A DNA stretch of 9,550 nt, from NCBI GenBank assembly GCA_007122045.1, contig SKJM01000197.1:1-9550 (forward strand), given 5' to 3'. Below, piece after piece: positions 1 to 7,015 of the stretch. The stretch's first letter is position 1, and each line of letters starts with the position of its first letter. The notes under the pieces were generated by a model. The model was not told where the DNA came from. It saw only the letters and a list, made by a program, of their open reading frames with translations, and did no database searches. Position numbers and translations under genes: made by a program. This stretch comes from Planctomycetales bacterium (lineage in GTDB: Bacteria > Planctomycetota > Planctomycetia > Pirellulales > Thermoguttaceae).

Positions 1-180
1 GCCTGGGGGGCTTGCCGGGGGTGCTTTGCTTGCGAAACCGATCTGGACTCCCGCCCCCCTTTCGACTATTCTTCGCTCGACTTTTCCTTCGCGGTGGACC
101 CGTTGACCGATGGTTATCGGCGTAAGTTCCGGTCCTCCGTACTAGTCCGACGTCGGGAGAGACGGTTGGCCTCTGACAGC
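1..180. other. Region upstream of flhA, no gene recognised
   Basis: I see no flhB end and no convincing ribosome binding site in this stretch. The frame of flhA is open back to the first base, and a GTG at 94 could extend FlhA by 29 mostly basic, non-family residues, but nothing supports its use. The other two forward frames close at 104-106 and 123-125 and resemble nothing I know. A promoter is possible but no clear -35/-10 pair stands out. Confidence 0.5.
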
Positions 181-2247
181 ATGAAAGCGGGTCCCTTGGC
201 CCGCGCCCAAGAACTGATCTTGCCGGTCGGGATCATCGCCAGCGTGCTGGTGATATTGGTTCCGTTGCCGGCGGGCTTGATGGACATGCTTTTGGCGGCA
301 AACATTACCGTGGCAGTCATCATCCTGCTGACCACCGTCTACGTCCTCACGCCGCTGGAGTTCAGCATCTTTCCTTCGCTCCTGTTGGCGACCACCCTGT
401 TCCGCCTCGTGCTGAACGTGGCCACCACGCGGCTGATCCTCACCCGGGGGCAATCCGATGGCCTGCTGGCCGCCGGCGGGGTGATCCGAACGTTTGGCGA
501 GTTTGTGGCGGGCAACAACATCGTGGTGGGGCTGATCATCTTCGCCATCATCGTGTTGATCCAGTTCATTGTGATTACGAAGGGGGCCACGCGCATCAGC
601 GAGGTGGCCGCCCGGTTCGCGCTGGACGGCATGCCCGGCAAGCAAATGGCCATCGACGCCGATCTGAACGCCGGCATCATCGACGAGCACGAGGCCCAGC
701 GCCGGCGAGGCGAGATCACCCAGCAGGCCGACTTCTTCGGGGCGATGGACGGGGCCAGCAAGTTTGTCCGCGGCGACGCCATCGCCGGAATTATCATCAC
801 GGTAATCAACATCGTGGGAGGATTGATTATCGGAATAGGCCAGGCCGGCATGGGCATTGCCGAGGCCGGTTCGCTTTTCACGCGGCTAACGATCGGCGAC
901 GGGCTGGTTAGCCAAGTGCCGGCGTTTCTGATCTCCCTGGCCGCCGGCCTGCTGGTGACCCGGAGCAGTTCCAAAACGAATCTCCCGGCCGAGTTCCTGC
1001 GGCAGCTTTTTTCGCGCCCGCAGGCGTTGGCCGTGGCCGGCGCCTTTCTGGGCGTCCTGGTGTTCACCAACCTGCCCACCGTGCCGCTGGCGATGATCGG
1101 CGGCAGTTGCGTGGGGCTGGCCACCATGCTCAAACGGCGTTCCAGTGCCGAGGCTGCCGCCGAGGCCGCCAAGAAGAACGCCGAGGCCGCCAAGCCGCGC
1201 GACGAGCGGGTCGAGGACTACCTGGCCGTCGACCCCATGGAAATCGAGATCGGCGTGGGCCTGATCCGCCTGGCCGATCCGAAGCGGGGCGGCGACCTGC
1301 TCGAACGGGTGCAGCGGGTCCGGCAGAACGTGGCGGCCGACATCGGCATCGTCCTGCCGAAGGTCCGTATTCGCGACAACATGCGCCTGGAGCAGAACCA
1401 ATATCGGATCAAGGTGGCCGACATGCCCGTCGGCGAAGGAACCCTCCACCCGGGGATCTTTCTGGCCATCGAATCGGGCATGACCACCGGCAAGGTGCCC
1501 GGCACGCCGACCACCGACCCGGCGTTCGGCACGCCCGCGTTGTGGATCGAGCCGGGCGTGCGCGACCAGGCCGAGTTGCTCGGCTACACGGTGGCGGAAC
1601 CGGGCGGGGTCCTTGCAACCCATCTGACCGAGTTGGTCCGCAAGCACGCCGATGAAATCCTCACCCGCGACGCCGCCAAGCACCTGATCGACGAGTTGAA
1701 GAAGGTCGCACCGGCGGTGGTCGATGAGCTGATCCCCGGCGTCATGAAGCTGGCCGAGGTGCAGAGCATCCTGCAAATGCTGCTGCGCGAGGGGGTGCCG
1801 ATCCGCCAGTTGGGAGCCATCCTCGAGACCCTCGGCGACTACGCCCCCCGCGTCAAAGACCCCATCCTGCTGACCGAATACGTGCGGCACCGCTTGGCGC
1901 GGGCGATCTGCACGCGGCTGCGCGACCGCGAGAACCGCATGTACGTCGTCACGCTCGACCCCGGGCTGGAGGACGGCATTCGGGCGGGTTTTGAGCACAA
2001 CGAACATGGGCTGTTCATCCGCATGTCGCCCCCGGCGGTGGAGGCGGCATGCCGGCAGATTGCCGCCCAGGTCGAACGCCTCACGGCGGCCAACCATCCG
2101 CCGGTGGTGCTCGTCAGTCCGCAAATCCGCGCCGCGCTGAAGCAGATGACACTTCCGCACCTGCCGCAGTTGACCGTGCTCAGCTACAACGAAATCACCC
2201 GAGATACCAAGATCGAATCGGTGGCCATGGTGGGCGCTGGCGCGTGA
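181..2247 (+). CDS. flhA: Flagellar export gate protein FlhA
   Basis: FlhA is the large inner-membrane subunit of the flagellar type III export apparatus; its C-terminal domain forms the nonameric cytosolic ring that docks substrate-chaperone complexes. From ATG 181 the product is 688 residues, close to the usual 690-700. Hydrophobic segments fill roughly residues 15-315, followed by a charged Ala/Glu/Lys linker and the cytosolic domain. The FHIPEP-family signature lies around residues 154-165 (KQMAIDADLNAG). Arg138, Arg145, Asp149, Lys194 and Asp199 match the functionally important Arg147, Arg154, Asp158, Lys203 and Asp208 of enterobacterial FlhA with a constant offset of nine, which also supports ATG 181 over GTG 94. 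The C-terminus carries the typical SYNEI stretch. No Shine-Dalgarno is visible before either start. flhF follows after 58 bases, so the two are probably cotranscribed. Confidence 0.96.
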   Translation: MKAGPLARAQELILPVGIIASVLVILVPLPAGLMDMLLAANITVAVIILLTTVYVLTPLEFSIFPSLLLATTLFRLVLNVATTRLILTRGQSDGLLAAGGVIRTFGEFVAGNNIVVGLIIFAIIVLIQFIVITKGATRISEVAARFALDGMPGKQMAIDADLNAGIIDEHEAQRRRGEITQQADFFGAMDGASKFVRGDAIAGIIITVINIVGGLIIGIGQAGMGIAEAGSLFTRLTIGDGLVSQVPAFLISLAAGLLVTRSSSKTNLPAEFLRQLFSRPQALAVAGAFLGVLVFTNLPTVPLAMIGGSCVGLATMLKRRSSAEAAAEAAKKNAEAAKPRDERVEDYLAVDPMEIEIGVGLIRLADPKRGGDLLERVQRVRQNVAADIGIVLPKVRIRDNMRLEQNQYRIKVADMPVGEGTLHPGIFLAIESGMTTGKVPGTPTTDPAFGTPALWIEPGVRDQAELLGYTVAEPGGVLATHLTELVRKHADEILTRDAAKHLIDELKKVAPAVVDELIPGVMKLAEVQSILQMLLREGVPIRQLGAILETLGDYAPRVKDPILLTEYVRHRLARAICTRLRDRENRMYVVTLDPGLEDGIRAGFEHNEHGLFIRMSPPAVEAACRQIAAQVERLTAANHPPVVLVSPQIRAALKQMTLPHLPQLTVLSYNEITRDTKIESVAMVGAGA

Positions 2248-2305
2248 CGCGCGAAGCCGCCGGCCTCTCCCTCCTATTTCCAATATCCCCGAGCAGGGCT
2301 TACCC

Positions 2306-3421
2306 ATGGAATTGCGAACCTATAGAGCGTCGAGCATGCACGAGGCGCTCGACCTCGTGCGCTGCGAACTGGGGCCGGACGCGGCCATTTTGCACACGCG
2401 GGAGGTGCGGAACCGGCGGCTGTTCGGGCTGCTGCGCGGCCCGCGCCATATTGAGGTGACCGCCTCGGTCGACGTGCAGGTGCCGAGCCGCCTGCAACCG
2501 GAAGACCGTTTCCGGCCCGCGAGGCCGGCGCCCCCGGCTCCCGAGGAACCCGAACGCGTGCAGGGGCAGCTCCAGCACTTGCAGGAGATGGTCGAGCAGC
2601 TTTGCCGCCACCAGCAGGCCTCGCCCGGACGCGATCTGCCGGAGGAGTTGTTCCGGGTGTTCACCGACCTGATCGAGTGCGACGTGGACGAAGAGGTGGC
2701 GCGGGAGTTGGTCGAGCGCCTCCGGCGCGACACGCCGCGCCGCGAATTGGCCGAGCCGATGCTCGTCGCCGCCCGGCTCGCCCGGATGCTCGAAGCCGAC
2801 ATTCCCATCGCCGGGCCCATCCAGGTGTCGGCCCAGCGGCAGCGCATCGTGGCCCTGGTCGGGCCGACCGGCGTGGGCAAGACCACGACCATCGCCAAGC
2901 TGGCCGCCAATTTCCGGCTGAAGGAGAAGCGCCGGGTGGGGCTGATCACCGTCGACACCTACCGGATCGCGGCGGTCGAGCAGTTGCGCACATACGCCGA
3001 CATCATCGACCTGCCCATGCGCGTGGTGTCCACACCCCGCGAAATGCGCGAGGCCATCCGCCGGATGGACGACCTCGACCTGCTGCTGATGGACACCGCC
3101 GGCCGCAGTCCCAAGGACGACGTGCGCATCCGGGAACTGAAGGCATTCCTCGACGAGGCCGGCGCCGGCGAGGTGCACCTGGTCCTCAGCGGGGTGACCG
3201 GCAGCCGCACCCTGCTTCAAACAGCCGAGCGATTCGCCGCCGCCGGGCCCACCGCGCTGATCCTCACCAAGCTCGACGAGGCCACCAGCCTGGGCAACGT
3301 GCTCCCGCTGCTGCGATCCGGAGGCCCTCCGCTGAGCTACCTGACCAACGGCCAAAACGTGCCCGACGACATCGAAACGGCCGACGCCGCCCGGCTTGCC
3401 GGTATGATCCTTGGTCACTGA
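2306..3421 (+). CDS. flhF: Flagellar biosynthesis GTPase FlhF (SRP family)
   Basis: FlhF is the third SRP-type GTPase, beside Ffh and FtsY; it recruits early flagellar components to the site of assembly and sets flagellar position and number. The 371-residue product has a basic N-terminal part (about 1-90), a helical N domain and a C-terminal G domain. The G domain shows the P-loop GPTGVGKTT (residues 186-194), the SRP-type VDTYR motif (216-220), DTAGR (263-267) and the guanine-specificity motif TKLDEA (321-326). Length matches characterised FlhF proteins. ATG 2306 is preceded by a weak AGG-containing site in GAGCAGGG. It lies 58 bases after flhA and 16 bases before the flhG start, the usual flhA-flhF-flhG order. 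All key GTPase residues appear intact, so the protein is probably active and paired with the downstream FlhG. Confidence 0.96.
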   Translation: MELRTYRASSMHEALDLVRCELGPDAAILHTREVRNRRLFGLLRGPRHIEVTASVDVQVPSRLQPEDRFRPARPAPPAPEEPERVQGQLQHLQEMVEQLCRHQQASPGRDLPEELFRVFTDLIECDVDEEVARELVERLRRDTPRRELAEPMLVAARLARMLEADIPIAGPIQVSAQRQRIVALVGPTGVGKTTTIAKLAANFRLKEKRRVGLITVDTYRIAAVEQLRTYADIIDLPMRVVSTPREMREAIRRMDDLDLLLMDTAGRSPKDDVRIRELKAFLDEAGAGEVHLVLSGVTGSRTLLQTAERFAAAGPTALILTKLDEATSLGNVLPLLRSGGPPLSYLTNGQNVPDDIETADAARLAGMILGH

Positions 3422-3437
3422 GGGGGGAAGAAGGATC

Positions 3438-4274
3438 ATGCCGGACCAGGCAAATTCACTGCGCCGACTGATGCGGGCCAGCACGGCCGGGGAGGGCCTC
3501 CGCCCGGCTCTCCGCCCCCGTGTCGCGCTCGTCATTGGCGGCAGGCGGGGTGTGGGCACCACCACGATGGCGCTGAACCTGGCCGTCGCGATGGCCCAGC
3601 GCGGGGTGCGGGCCGTGCTGGTCGACGTTGATTCGCGCGGCGGCGACCTGGCCGCGTGGTGCCGGCTGGAGGGCGCCCACTCGCTGGCCGACGTGCTGGC
3701 CGGCCGCTGCACGGTGACCGAGGCCCTGCAGCCCGGTCCGGGAGGAATCCATGTACTTGGCGGCATCTGGGCATTGGAAAGCGTGTCCGATCATCCGCCG
3801 AGCGCGTGGGCGTCGATAGTCGAGCAGTTCGCCAACCTCATCGACCTGGCCGACTGGGTGCTCATTGACGCCGGCCATGGCGCCGCTGCCGCGGCCGAAC
3901 GAATGCGGTCCGCGGCCGACCTCGTTCTTTGGATTACCACGGCCGACGACGATGCCGTGATGGACACCTACGCCGCCATCAAGACACTGGGCGCCCGCAA
4001 GCCGCTGGTCCCTTTGGCCACGCTGGTCAACGCGGTGCCGCGCGGCGCCGACGGCGATGACGTGCAAGGTCGGCTCGCCCGGGCGTGCCGCCGGTTTCTC
4101 GGGTTCGAACCGTGCGCCCTCGGATCGATCGTTGCAGACACGGAAGTGCGGCGGGCGGCCGCGTCGGGCGACCCCTTCGTCTTGACCGTGCCGACCAGTA
4201 CGGTGGCCAGGCAGGTGTATCGCGCGGCCAAGAATCTATGTAGTTTGCCCAACCTGCGCAGGCGGGCGGGCTGA
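3438..4274 (+). CDS. flhG: FlhG, MinD/ParA-like flagellar number regulator with altered Walker A loop
   Basis: FlhG is a MinD-family ATPase that works with FlhF to control flagellar placement and number. Its N-terminal DQAxxLR helix stimulates FlhF GTPase, and this motif is present at residues 3-9 (DQANSLR), which together with the position after flhF identifies the gene. ATG 3438 has a strong purine-rich ribosome site (GGGGGGAAGAAGGA), so I prefer it to an in-frame TTG at 3411 that would overlap flhF. The product has 278 residues. The nucleotide loop reads GGRRGVGTTT (34-43): both lysines of the canonical GKGGVGKT are replaced, by Arg36 and Thr41. The VDVD strand and the ADWVLIDAGHG switch region remain MinD-like. 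A similar GVGTTT loop occurs in CpaE/TadZ proteins, so weakened ATP hydrolysis is a fair inference. The Arg-rich C-terminal end may be a membrane-binding helix. Confidence 0.88.
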   Translation: MPDQANSLRRLMRASTAGEGLRPALRPRVALVIGGRRGVGTTTMALNLAVAMAQRGVRAVLVDVDSRGGDLAAWCRLEGAHSLADVLAGRCTVTEALQPGPGGIHVLGGIWALESVSDHPPSAWASIVEQFANLIDLADWVLIDAGHGAAAAAERMRSAADLVLWITTADDDAVMDTYAAIKTLGARKPLVPLATLVNAVPRGADGDDVQGRLARACRRFLGFEPCALGSIVADTEVRRAAASGDPFVLTVPTSTVARQVYRAAKNLCSLPNLRRRAG

Positions 4275-4304
4275 ACCCCCGAGCGGAAAATGGAGAAGAA
4301 TCAC

Positions 4305-4332
4305 TGAAGGATCGCCCGGTCGGTGCCGATAA
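4305..4332 (+). promoter_or_regulatory. Candidate sigma-28 (FliA) promoter
   Basis: GCCGATAA at 4325-4332 is an exact match to the classical sigma-28 -10 element. Twelve bases upstream, TGAAGGAT (4305-4312) matches the -35 element TAAAGTTT at five of eight positions. The site lies in the 139-base gap after flhG and 81 bases before the likely start of the small membrane gene. It would drive that gene and the sigma factor gene, giving positive autoregulation. The -35 match is imperfect and the consensus is the enterobacterial one. Confidence 0.55.
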
Positions 4333-4413
4333 TAGGGGCGCACTGTCGGCAGTCGAATCGCCGTTAAGCCAGGCCGGTTGCGCCAAGCTTGTCGGCTACC
4401 CCAGGGCAGATCC

Positions 4414-4671
4414 GTGGCACGCATTTACGCCGGTATTCTTGGCCCGGTTGCCTTCCTGATCGCCCTTGCCCGCGGGTTCCCGTGGGGCGAGGACGCCCGG
4501 AGCACATTGTGTACCGCGTGGTGCGCGCTGTGGTGCTTTGCGGCGGCGGGCTACGTGGCCGGATGGATTGCCGAACGGACCGTCGAGCAATCGGTGCACG
4601 ATCGGATCCGCCGCGAACTGGCGACGCAACAGCAAACGGAGACCCCCGCCGGATCGCCCCCCTCATCGTAG
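4414..4671 (+). CDS. Small two-helix membrane protein between flhG and fliA
   Basis: I do not recognise a named family. From GTG 4414 the product has 85 residues: a hydrophobic helix at about 4-21, a short loop with GFPWGEDAR, a second helix at about 31-53 rich in Cys, Trp and Ala, and a charged polar tail (ERTVEQSVHDRIRRELA) ending in Pro/Ser. The GTG has an AGGG site about eight bases upstream; an in-frame TTG at 4378 would add a 12-residue extension without a good ribosome site. The gene sits between flhG and the sigma factor gene, 29 bases before the latter, under the same candidate sigma-28 promoter. That position suggests a flagellar role, perhaps a membrane anchor or a regulator of the sigma factor, but this is inferred from location only. 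It does not look like FlgM, which is soluble. Confidence 0.65.
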   Translation: MARIYAGILGPVAFLIALARGFPWGEDARSTLCTAWCALWCFAAAGYVAGWIAERTVEQSVHDRIRRELATQQQTETPAGSPPSS

Positions 4672-4700
4672 TTTGAACCGGCGACTTCATGGAGGAAAGC

Positions 4701-5489
4701 ATGGCTATCATCACCAAAGCCGCCCCCGCGGATGTTGAGCAACTTTGGATCGAGTTCAAGGAAGACCCGACGAACCAGGAACTGCGGAACCGGCTGGTCG
4801 AGATTTACCTCCCGCTGGTCAAATACAACGGCGAGCGCATTTGGGCGCGCCTGCCCGACGGGGTCGAACTCGACGACCTCATCTCGGCGGGCGTGTTCGG
4901 CCTGATGGACGCCATCGACGCCTTCGACCTCTCCCGCGGTGTGAAGTTCGAAACCTATTGCGTGCCGCGCATCCGCGGCGCCATGCTCGACGAGCTGCGC
5001 ACCATGGACTGGGTGCCGCGCCTGGTGCGCTCGAAGGCCAGCAAGCTCAACGAGGCGATGAAGAACCTCGAAGCCCGCACGGGCCGCTCCCCCAACGAAG
5101 AAGAACTGGCCGCCGAGCTGGGGATCTCGGTGCCCGAACTCGAAAAGATGATCCTCGACGCGAACGCCGTCAACCTGATCAGCCTCAACAAGAAGTGGTA
5201 CGAGACCGACAGCTACAAAGACGTTCGCGAGATCGACATCCTCGAGGACAAGAAGGGCGAGGACCCCACCCGCCGCGTCCAGAAAAACGACCTCATGCGT
5301 CTGGTGACCAAGGGTCTGAACCGGAACGAGCGCCTCATCATTATCCTTTACTACTACGAAGAGCTGACCATGAAGGAGATCGGCGCCACGCTGGACCTTT
5401 CGGAAAGCCGCGTCAGCCAGATGCACAGTTCCATCGTGCAACGCTTGCAGGACCAGCTCAACCGCCGGCGCCCCGAATTCGGCAGTTGA
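4701..5489 (+). CDS. fliA: Flagellar sigma factor, FliA/WhiG type (sigma-28)
   Basis: This sigma-70 family subunit directs RNA polymerase to late flagellar and motility promoters. The 262-residue product has the domains of the FliA/WhiG group and lacks region 1.1. Region 2 covers about 30-107, with DDLISAGVFGLMDAID (58-73), the promoter-melting stretch FETYCVPRIRGAMLDELR (83-100) and DWVPR (103-107). Region 3 follows at about 111-150 (LEARTGRSPNEEELAAELG), and region 4 at about 204-254 with the recognition helix in LSESRVSQMHSS (233-244). ATG 4701 is chosen because a GGAGGA site lies five bases upstream; an upstream in-frame ATG at 4689 overlaps that site. It closes the flagellar cluster and is followed by a strong terminator. 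A candidate sigma-28 promoter upstream of the preceding small gene suggests autoregulation. Confidence 0.96.
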   Translation: MAIITKAAPADVEQLWIEFKEDPTNQELRNRLVEIYLPLVKYNGERIWARLPDGVELDDLISAGVFGLMDAIDAFDLSRGVKFETYCVPRIRGAMLDELRTMDWVPRLVRSKASKLNEAMKNLEARTGRSPNEEELAAELGISVPELEKMILDANAVNLISLNKKWYETDSYKDVREIDILEDKKGEDPTRRVQKNDLMRLVTKGLNRNERLIIILYYYEELTMKEIGATLDLSESRVSQMHSSIVQRLQDQLNRRRPEFGS

Positions 5490-5513
5490 GCGCTCTTCCG
5501 TTTCCAAGTGTCG

Positions 5514-5551
5514 CTGCCTGGGTTGGAGTCCCGACTTCAGGCGGTTTTTTT
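5514..5551 (+). terminator. Intrinsic terminator of the flagellar cluster
   Basis: CTGCCTG (5514-5520) can pair with CAGGCGG (5538-5544), with one G-U pair and a smaller inner hairpin, and is followed directly by seven T residues (5545-5551). It begins 25 bases after the fliA stop. Stem plus T run is the standard rho-independent pattern. It overlaps the larger inverted repeat at 5522-5578, so the terminator may have been supplied by that repeat. Confidence 0.65.
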
Positions 5552-5578
5552 CTGGCCGGCTGACGCCGGCACTCCAAC
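5522..5578. repeat. GTTGGAGT-ended imperfect inverted repeat
   Basis: The 23-base arms 5522-5544 and 5556-5578 are inverted copies with 19 of 23 positions matching; the outermost eight bases (GTTGGAGT / ACTCCAAC) are perfect. An 11-base T-rich loop separates them. A further 10-bp perfect inverted repeat, TTCCGTTTCC (5496-5505) with GGAAACGGAA (5597-5606), brackets the structure. It looks like a dispersed, REP-like hairpin. The same GTTGGAGT octamer begins the hairpin at 9316. Confidence 0.6.
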
Positions 5579-5662
5579 GAGGCATGGTTCGCCCCCGGAA
5601 ACGGAAAAGCCGAATGGACAAACCGCCGCTCCGGCCGGCAGGCCGGAACGCCGCCCAAAGAC

Positions 5663-5694
5663 GCCGGGGGCCGGAATAGCTTCCGGCCCCCGGC
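5663..5694 (-). terminator. 14-bp perfect hairpin, likely terminator of the minus-strand secreted-protein operon
   Basis: The arms GCCGGGGGCCGGAA (5663-5676) and TTCCGGCCCCCGGC (5681-5694) are perfectly complementary around a TAGC loop. It lies 22 bases beyond the stop of the repeat protein read on the minus strand, where the stem is followed by GTCTTT. There is no long T run, so it could instead act as an RNA end stabiliser or a bidirectional block in this convergent spacer. A weaker 7-bp hairpin lies at 5630-5647. Confidence 0.5.
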
Positions 5695-5716
5695 ATGAGC
5701 GACCCACCGCAGGGCG

Positions 5717-6403
5717 TTACCAGTCCAGATGCGAGCCGCTGGCGTGGCTGCGCCCGCCGAAGCGAGCGCGGCTTTCGACCCGAACATCGGCGTTGGCACG
5801 GCGTCCCCAACCCAGGCCCATGGCCTGACCGTGGCTGGTGGCCCGCCCGCCATGGCTGGCGCGGGCCTCGACGCGGCTACGGCTGACGGCCGAGCCGCGG
5901 TAGGCGTCGGCCACCGATTCCGATTCGGCCAGGGCACTGCCGCCGCGACGGCCGCGTGCATCAGCGTCGGCTTGGGAAACGGCCCTGCCGCGATGCGCCG
6001 TGGCCGTGCTGAGGCTGACCGCCTGGCCGTTGCCCCGGGCGAAGGCGTTGCTCCGGCTGATGGCCACGCCGCGGACCGACCCGGCCACGCTTTCCACGTG
6101 AGAGCGGGCGCCCCGGCCGCGCGCGTCGCTGTGGGCGTCGCTGACCGCTCGGCCCCGGTCCGACACGGCAATGCTCGTGCCGGTGGCGTAGCCGCCCCGA
6201 AGCCCGGTGCCGCTGATGCGGGCGTGGGCCTGGGCGCCGCGGCTGGCCGCGGCCTCGGCGTGAAGATTGGTGCGGCCCACACCGCTGGCATGCGCGGTGG
6301 CCACGCCGCCGTCGGAGTAGCTCCGGGCGGTGACTTGCGATGATGCCTCGGCCGCGAAGGCCAGCAGGACAATCGTACCCATCCAAAGGGTTGCACGGTT
6401 CAT
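5717..6403 (-). CDS. Secreted protein made of 14-residue tandem repeats
   Basis: I recognise no family. The start is ATG at 6403, with AGGAG seven bases upstream; the longer open frame to 6463 has no such site. The 228-residue product has a signal peptide (about 1-20, hydrophobic core GTIVLLAFAAEA). From residue 32 to the end it consists of about 14 degenerate repeats of mostly 13-16 residues. Each starts with Gly, usually ends with Arg, and alternates small residues (Ala, Ser, Val) with polar ones, for example GRAVSDAHSDARGR, GARSHVESVAGSVR and GVAISRSNAFARGN. This pattern suggests short beta strands with glycine turns, perhaps a beta-solenoid, but that is inferred. It ends in HLDW. There are no cysteines and no membrane anchor, so it is probably periplasmic, wall-associated or released. 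It is the last gene of a probable three-gene operon, 53 bases after its neighbour, and converges on fliA. Confidence 0.75.
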   Translation of the reverse strand: MNRATLWMGTIVLLAFAAEASSQVTARSYSDGGVATAHASGVGRTNLHAEAAASRGAQAHARISGTGLRGGYATGTSIAVSDRGRAVSDAHSDARGRGARSHVESVAGSVRGVAISRSNAFARGNGQAVSLSTATAHRGRAVSQADADARGRRGGSALAESESVADAYRGSAVSRSRVEARASHGGRATSHGQAMGLGWGRRANADVRVESRARFGGRSHASGSHLDW

Positions 6404-6456
6404 GTCGGTTCTCCTGTATTCGAAAGGTGAAGGGAGAGAGTACGCAGCCCGGCGCA

Positions 6457-7011
6457 TTACCACGCCGGACCGTCAAGATCGGTCGAATCCAACTGGCGCC
6501 GGACCGCCCGGCGCAATGGTCGCGGCAGGTCGGCCGCCCATCGCTCGACCTCATCCCGGGTGCCGCGCGCCCGGTATCGTTGCGGTCCGTCCTCGCCGGA
6601 CCAGGCGGCTTCGATTTCGTAATGGCCGTCAACCACCGCCATCGACACGGCCGTGCCTCGGCCGGAAGCGGCGGCGCCGACGGCAACCCCCGGCGCCTCC
6701 GCGCCGACCACAGCATCCAGTTCGGGAGTGGCCAGGGCATCTTCCCACCAATCGTCGCCGTCTGGTGGGTCGAGGTGGAACTCCTCGGCAGCGTCCCAGC
6801 GGTCGAACCAGCGCCCGATCGCTTCCCGCCGCAGGTCCCACACGAACTGCCGAATGGAGTCGGACAGCGGCGCGGTCTCCGCCGGCTCGAACCGTGGCTC
6901 AACCGCATTCGCGGCAGCCACCGGTTCCGCGGGGGGCGCCTCATGGCCGGCCGACCACACCGTGGCGGCCGCGCTGAAAACAACAGCGACGAGAATCGTG
7001 GAAATCTTCAT
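6457..7011 (-). CDS. Secreted acidic protein of unknown function
   Basis: I recognise no family. ATG 7011 is preceded by a GAAGG site eight bases upstream, and the stop of the preceding gene lies inside that spacer, so the two genes are probably translationally coupled. The 184-residue product has a signal peptide (about 1-20, KISTILVAVVFSAAATVWSA), a Pro/Ala/Glu-rich linker to about residue 48, and a conserved-looking globular part. That part has an Arg/Trp-rich helix (FVWDLRREAIGRWFDRWD), an acidic patch with DGDDWWED, a strand-like region (SGRGTAVSMAVVDGHYEIEA) and a C-terminal basic helix with LPRPLRRAVRRQL. There are no cysteines and no catalytic motif that I can name. The SGRGTAVS segment resembles the repeat unit of the downstream protein. 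Export and coupling suggest that the three products act together at the cell surface or in the periplasm. Confidence 0.7.
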   Translation of the reverse strand: MKISTILVAVVFSAAATVWSAGHEAPPAEPVAAANAVEPRFEPAETAPLSDSIRQFVWDLRREAIGRWFDRWDAAEEFHLDPPDGDDWWEDALATPELDAVVGAEAPGVAVGAAASGRGTAVSMAVVDGHYEIEAAWSGEDGPQRYRARGTRDEVERWAADLPRPLRRAVRRQLDSTDLDGPAW

Positions 7012-7015
7012 GGTC

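Noticed and set aside
94..180. GTG-initiated N-terminal extension of FlhA
   Set aside because: The 29 extra residues are basic and unlike FlhA, no ribosome site precedes GTG 94, and the key residues of FlhA keep a constant offset of nine from the enterobacterial protein when ATG 181 is used.
886..2307. Long minus-strand open frame opposite flhA
   Set aside because: It is antisense to a well-supported gene, has no domain I can recognise and is rich in His, Gly, Arg and Asp, as expected for a shadow frame in GC-rich DNA.
3411..3437. TTG start for flhG overlapping the end of flhF
   Set aside because: ATG 3438 has a strong ribosome site and places the DQAxxLR motif at residue 3, as in other FlhG proteins.
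2300..3766. Long minus-strand open frame opposite flhF and flhG
   Set aside because: It spans two real genes on the other strand and has shadow-frame composition.
5729..6343. Plus-strand Ala/Gly-rich open frame opposite the repeat protein
   Set aside because: The minus strand has a ribosome site, a signal peptide and regular repeats; the plus frame has none and arises from the repetitive codons of the other strand.
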